Source: Chara braunii
Lineage: Eukaryota; Streptophyta; Charophyceae; Charales; Characeae
Reading direction: 5' to 3'
Assembly (NCBI GenBank): GCA_003427395.1
Contig: BFEA01000495.1
Coordinates: 1,027,799-1,091,798 of the forward strand
DNA length: 64,000 bases
Position 1 is the stretch's first letter, and each line of letters starts with the position of its first letter. The position numbers and the translations under genes are program-made. Below the pieces are notes generated by a model, which was not told the DNA's origin, did no database searches, and was given only the letters and a program-made list of their open reading frames with translations. This document shows, one piece after another, positions 61,193 through 64,000 of the stretch.

Positions 61193-61417
61193 ACGACGCT
61201 AACCATAGTCATAATCATATCCTATAATCATTCATGATGTTGTTTTGCATCTGCATGTTTTATTTTCTGGGACCGATCGCCGACATCATTTCTCTCTCAC
61301 TTACCCACACATTCATACACATATGTGTAGTAGTGATGTGAATATCCTAGCTCTAGTGATAGATTCATTTGATTTTGCTCATTCTGTAGGTGAGACTAAC
61401 ATAAATTTCGTTGCGCG

Positions 61418-61419
<2 letters not shown>

Positions 61420-61473
<54 letters not shown>

Positions 61474-61483
61474 ACACACACAC
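61420..61483. repeat. (CA)n microsatellite
   Basis: About 30 CA units with one interruption, equivalent to 47698-47760 in copy 1. Confidence 0.95.
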
Positions 61484-62539
61484 TCAAAACACAAATGGCC
61501 ATCCCGCGGGCAAGTAGTGATGAAGCATATTTCCACGTCGTGGCGGGAGATTCTTTCGATTTTACTCTTCCTTTCAGCGAAAGTACTACGAGGTCATTCG
61601 TGAGATTAGAACTTACCGACTTTCTCCCCTGCCCTCTTTTCTTCGTTGTCGTCGTTGGGATAGTCAACTAGATGTACGGACAGTGTTGTCGATTGTCTCG
61701 CATATCGGCTCGCTTTACCTTCACTGAAAATCACCTTGAGGCATGCGCAGAGCGTAGCTCGTAACTCAAGCTCTGAACATCGCCACCCCAGGACCTGCAA
61801 TGTGTACGTATCCTTCTCTTTCCCCCCGCTCCTTCTCCCCTTCCTTCGTCCTTTTCTTCTTCTCCCTCCCCCTCTCCCTCTCTGTCCTTCTTCTCTTTCT
61901 TTCCCCTGTACTTCATTTTTACATTCCCATCCGTACTTTTTGATTAAGCGTTGTCTTCTCCCCGTTTGTGCTCATGTTCGCCTGCGCTTTTTCGCTCGCT
62001 TGTGCCTGCGAAATCGTTCGCTCGCTATCTTTTTTGTGTTTTTACGTCACTCGCTTCAAGCACTCGCAAGCACGCAATCGCGTCCGCTAGCTTGCTGCAT
62101 GCCTCGTTGATTACCGCTTGCTCAATGATGCGTAAGTCCACAAGCATTCACCTCATTTGCTTCGATTGCGCTCACTTGCGGCATGCTGGCTTGCTCGCCC
62201 GAACTCGTGCGTCCTTATGTGTGGTTGTCTCGTGCTCTTCTCTTGCCTGTGTGAGGCAAAACCCCCGTGCCCATTTTCCTCGGATCTGCCAGTCCGTTGA
62301 TAGGTCCGTGGAGTTACTTCCGAGCGCTCCGTAGTTCGTGGTTGGCAGTGATAATCTTTCCTACGTACCTATTGCCTTTCCACGGAAAGATGCAAAGTCG
62401 TAGTCTAGAATCTGTACGAGAAACTGAAAAGAACCAAGGATATATATAAAAAAAAAATCAGAAAAAAATAATAAATCTAACTTAACTAACTCTAACGCGC
62501 CCCACGCGGGCAACTGTCAAGCCCTTGCCTCAGGAAGGG

Positions 62540-62610
62540 AGCCGAAATTCGTAGTCCTAGCTGCTTTCCCTCAGATCTACTGGTCGCGGGTTCAAGTCCC
62601 GCCTGATCAG
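62540..62610 (+). other. tRNA-like/B-box remnant, copy 2
   Basis: GCGGG-TTCAAGT-CCCGC at 62586-62602 forms a perfect 5-bp T-arm with a consensus B box. A plausible D-arm and anticodon arm are not found upstream. It is better preserved than the copy 1 equivalent near 48858. Confidence 0.35.
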
Positions 62611-63339
62611 AAGCGGAACAAAACAGGGCCTACCGTGATCCTTTAAAAAAAAAGCCTTGCCCAGAGGTACGACGGACTCGATCCCTGTACCTCTGGCCTT
62701 CGATCCTCACCGGTACCTACCGGGCTAGTTTTTAGTTCGGTTAGAATTAGAACTGCCCACCTATAAGTAGAGCACAATGGCGGGCTTAACTGATATAACA
62801 GGCTCACGGCTTAGCTCCTTCTCCGGTCAGCTAGGGCCAAACGTCGGTCGTCTTTTCTTATCACAACAGGGAACGTGTTTTTCCTGAATTTGCCTTGGTC
62901 GCATGATCGGGGTTTTATACATATTAACCTGATTTGTCGGTTCTCTCATCCCGAATGGTCTGATGTCCCAGGACTCATTCTAGTCTATTTTCGCCTGACC
63001 TCCTGAACTTATGACGCGATCGCATCATCCAGTGCTAACTGTTTTGTAATACGGATCATATGATATCCTGACAGTCTTGACCTTTATGGTCAAGAAACTT
63101 AATTTCAGGTGTTATGCCAATGTATCTTTCACTCCTTACTTCAGACCCTCCCTGCCATGGTGACGACCGTCGATACTGTATCGAATGCGAAATCGTGAGC
63201 AAATACCCTTGTAAGGGTGTTCGCTCCGACAACGTGCTAGAGCTATAGGAGTTAGATTCAAATCCCTGCATTTTCTTAGTTAAGTTTTTTTACTTAGGGC
63301 AATTTCTGCATTTTCTAGGATCTTTTATGTGTACTTGGT

Positions 63340-64000
63340 CTTGTATAAATCTTGGTAAGCCACTTTTTCTACTGGAAGTGCTGCCGAAATTTCTACAAAA
63401 TCAAGGAGTAGTCATTTTGTCTTTTTAAGGGTCCAACTTTTTCCGACTTTTCGCTTAGTAAAAATTTGGGAGACCTTATTTTTCTAAAGTCAGTGCTGCC
63501 TAAATTTTTGCTAATTCAGGGAGTTAGACAAAATTAGACCTTGAGAAGTCAAAGTCATTTTAGATTATGAACTTAGGTCGGTATAAATCTTTGAATAACA
63601 CCTTCTCTANGAGAAGCGCTGCCGAAATTTCTACAAATCTAATTGCTGCCTAAATTTTTGCTAATTCAGGGAGTTAGACAAAATTAGACCTTGAGAAGTC
63701 AAAGTCATTTTAGATTATGAACTTAGGTCGGTATAAATCTTTGAATAACACCTTCTCTACGAGAAGCGCTGTCGAAATTTCTACAAATCTAATTTTTGAC
63801 TTAATTGATCTCAGGTTTTGTTTATGAGTTCATATTTGACTTAGTAAAAATTTGGAAACGCGTCCTTTCTAAAGGAAGTGCTTCCTTAATTTTTACTAAT
63901 TCAGGGAGTTGGACAAATTTTTACTTTCCAGAATTAGAGATTGATTTTGTTTTTATATTTGAGTTAGTATAAATTATGCGAAGGCAGTTTTCCTTCGGGA
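63340..64000. repeat. Degenerate tandem repeat of about 110-150 bp
   Basis: Units share the words AGTGCTGCC(T/G)AAATTT, AATTCAGGGAGTT and AGTATAAAT or AGTAAAAATTTGG, recurring near 63390, 63490, 63617, 63767 and 63877. The array runs off the window edge. Confidence 0.8.
63495..63794. repeat. Near-exact 150-bp direct duplication next to a single N
   Basis: 63495-63644 and 63645-63794 agree at all but one determined position. The first copy carries an N at 63610. Neighbouring units of the same array are far more diverged, so this pair may be an assembly duplication rather than biology. Confidence 0.85.

Larger units (their letters stand above)
60198..63231 (+). repeat. Segmental duplication, copy 2
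   Basis: Collinear with 45462-49498 (see copy 1), lacking the 1.2-kb segment at 45894-47080. It contains the assembly gap. Differences are scattered substitutions and small indels, so the duplication is old enough to have diverged. The right end lies inside LTR-derived sequence, after the hairpin TACCCTTGTAAGGGTG. Confidence 0.9.

Overview
This is a gene-poor, repeat-dominated eukaryotic window. Most of it is decayed mobile DNA, microsatellites and tandem repeats. Only one host protein-coding segment is recognised with confidence: the first coding exon of a plant-type mitochondrial dicarboxylate/tricarboxylate carrier, on the minus strand at 3176-3307. The plant-like carrier N-terminus, an LTR primer-binding site matching the 3' end of plant tRNA-Asp, and the density of LINE, Ty3/gypsy, tRNA-SINE and microsatellite sequence suggest a large-genome streptophyte. 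A charophyte such as Chara is my guess; the species is inference only.

Layout. 1-4.5 kb: microsatellites, a foldback element, MITE-like copies, the carrier exon and its 5' leader. 4.5-11.2 kb: a decayed plus-strand LINE (ORF1, endonuclease fragment, reverse transcriptase, C-terminal region) carrying a 319-bp poly(A)-tailed insertion with 16-bp target-site duplications. 11.4-13.2 kb: simple repeats and small tandem duplications. 13.3-17.2 kb: a 5'-truncated minus-strand LINE interrupted by a 136-bp satellite whose every unit is a palindrome. 17.5-21.7 kb: a plus-strand Ty3/gypsy element (LTR, PBS, gag, protease), broken at 21734 by an oppositely oriented LTR of the same family. 22.6-24.0 kb: a minus-strand frame of unknown identity. 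25.3-27.7 kb: a 55-bp minisatellite, then about 2 kb unusually dense in perfect short hairpins. 27.7-32.5 kb: a plus-strand gypsy pol remnant (RNase H, integrase) followed by a second gag-like frame. 33.7-35 kb: LTR-like sequence. 35-43 kb: mostly unclassified DNA with a minus-strand LTR relic, an 18-bp motif cluster, an exon-like segment present in inverted copies, and a hairpin-rich 91-bp satellite. 43-49.5 kb: microsatellites and copy 1 of a segmental duplication. 49.2-57.5 kb: a minus-strand gypsy element with LTR sequence, gag-like frame, integrase, RNase H, reverse transcriptase and protease. 57.5-60.1 kb: A/G-rich DNA, a tRNA-derived SINE, a G-quadruplex-prone GT tract and a CpG-rich patch. 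60.1-63.2 kb: copy 2 of the duplication, with a 320-base assembly gap. 63.2-64 kb: a degenerate tandem repeat.

The most notable pattern is that two independent, oppositely oriented Ty3/gypsy elements both carry a gag-like frame (gag core, coiled coil, CCHC knuckle) downstream of integrase. The family also has a conventional 5' gag in the element at 17.5-21.7 kb. Most coding sequences here contain stops, frameshifts or lost catalytic residues and are treated as pseudogenes.
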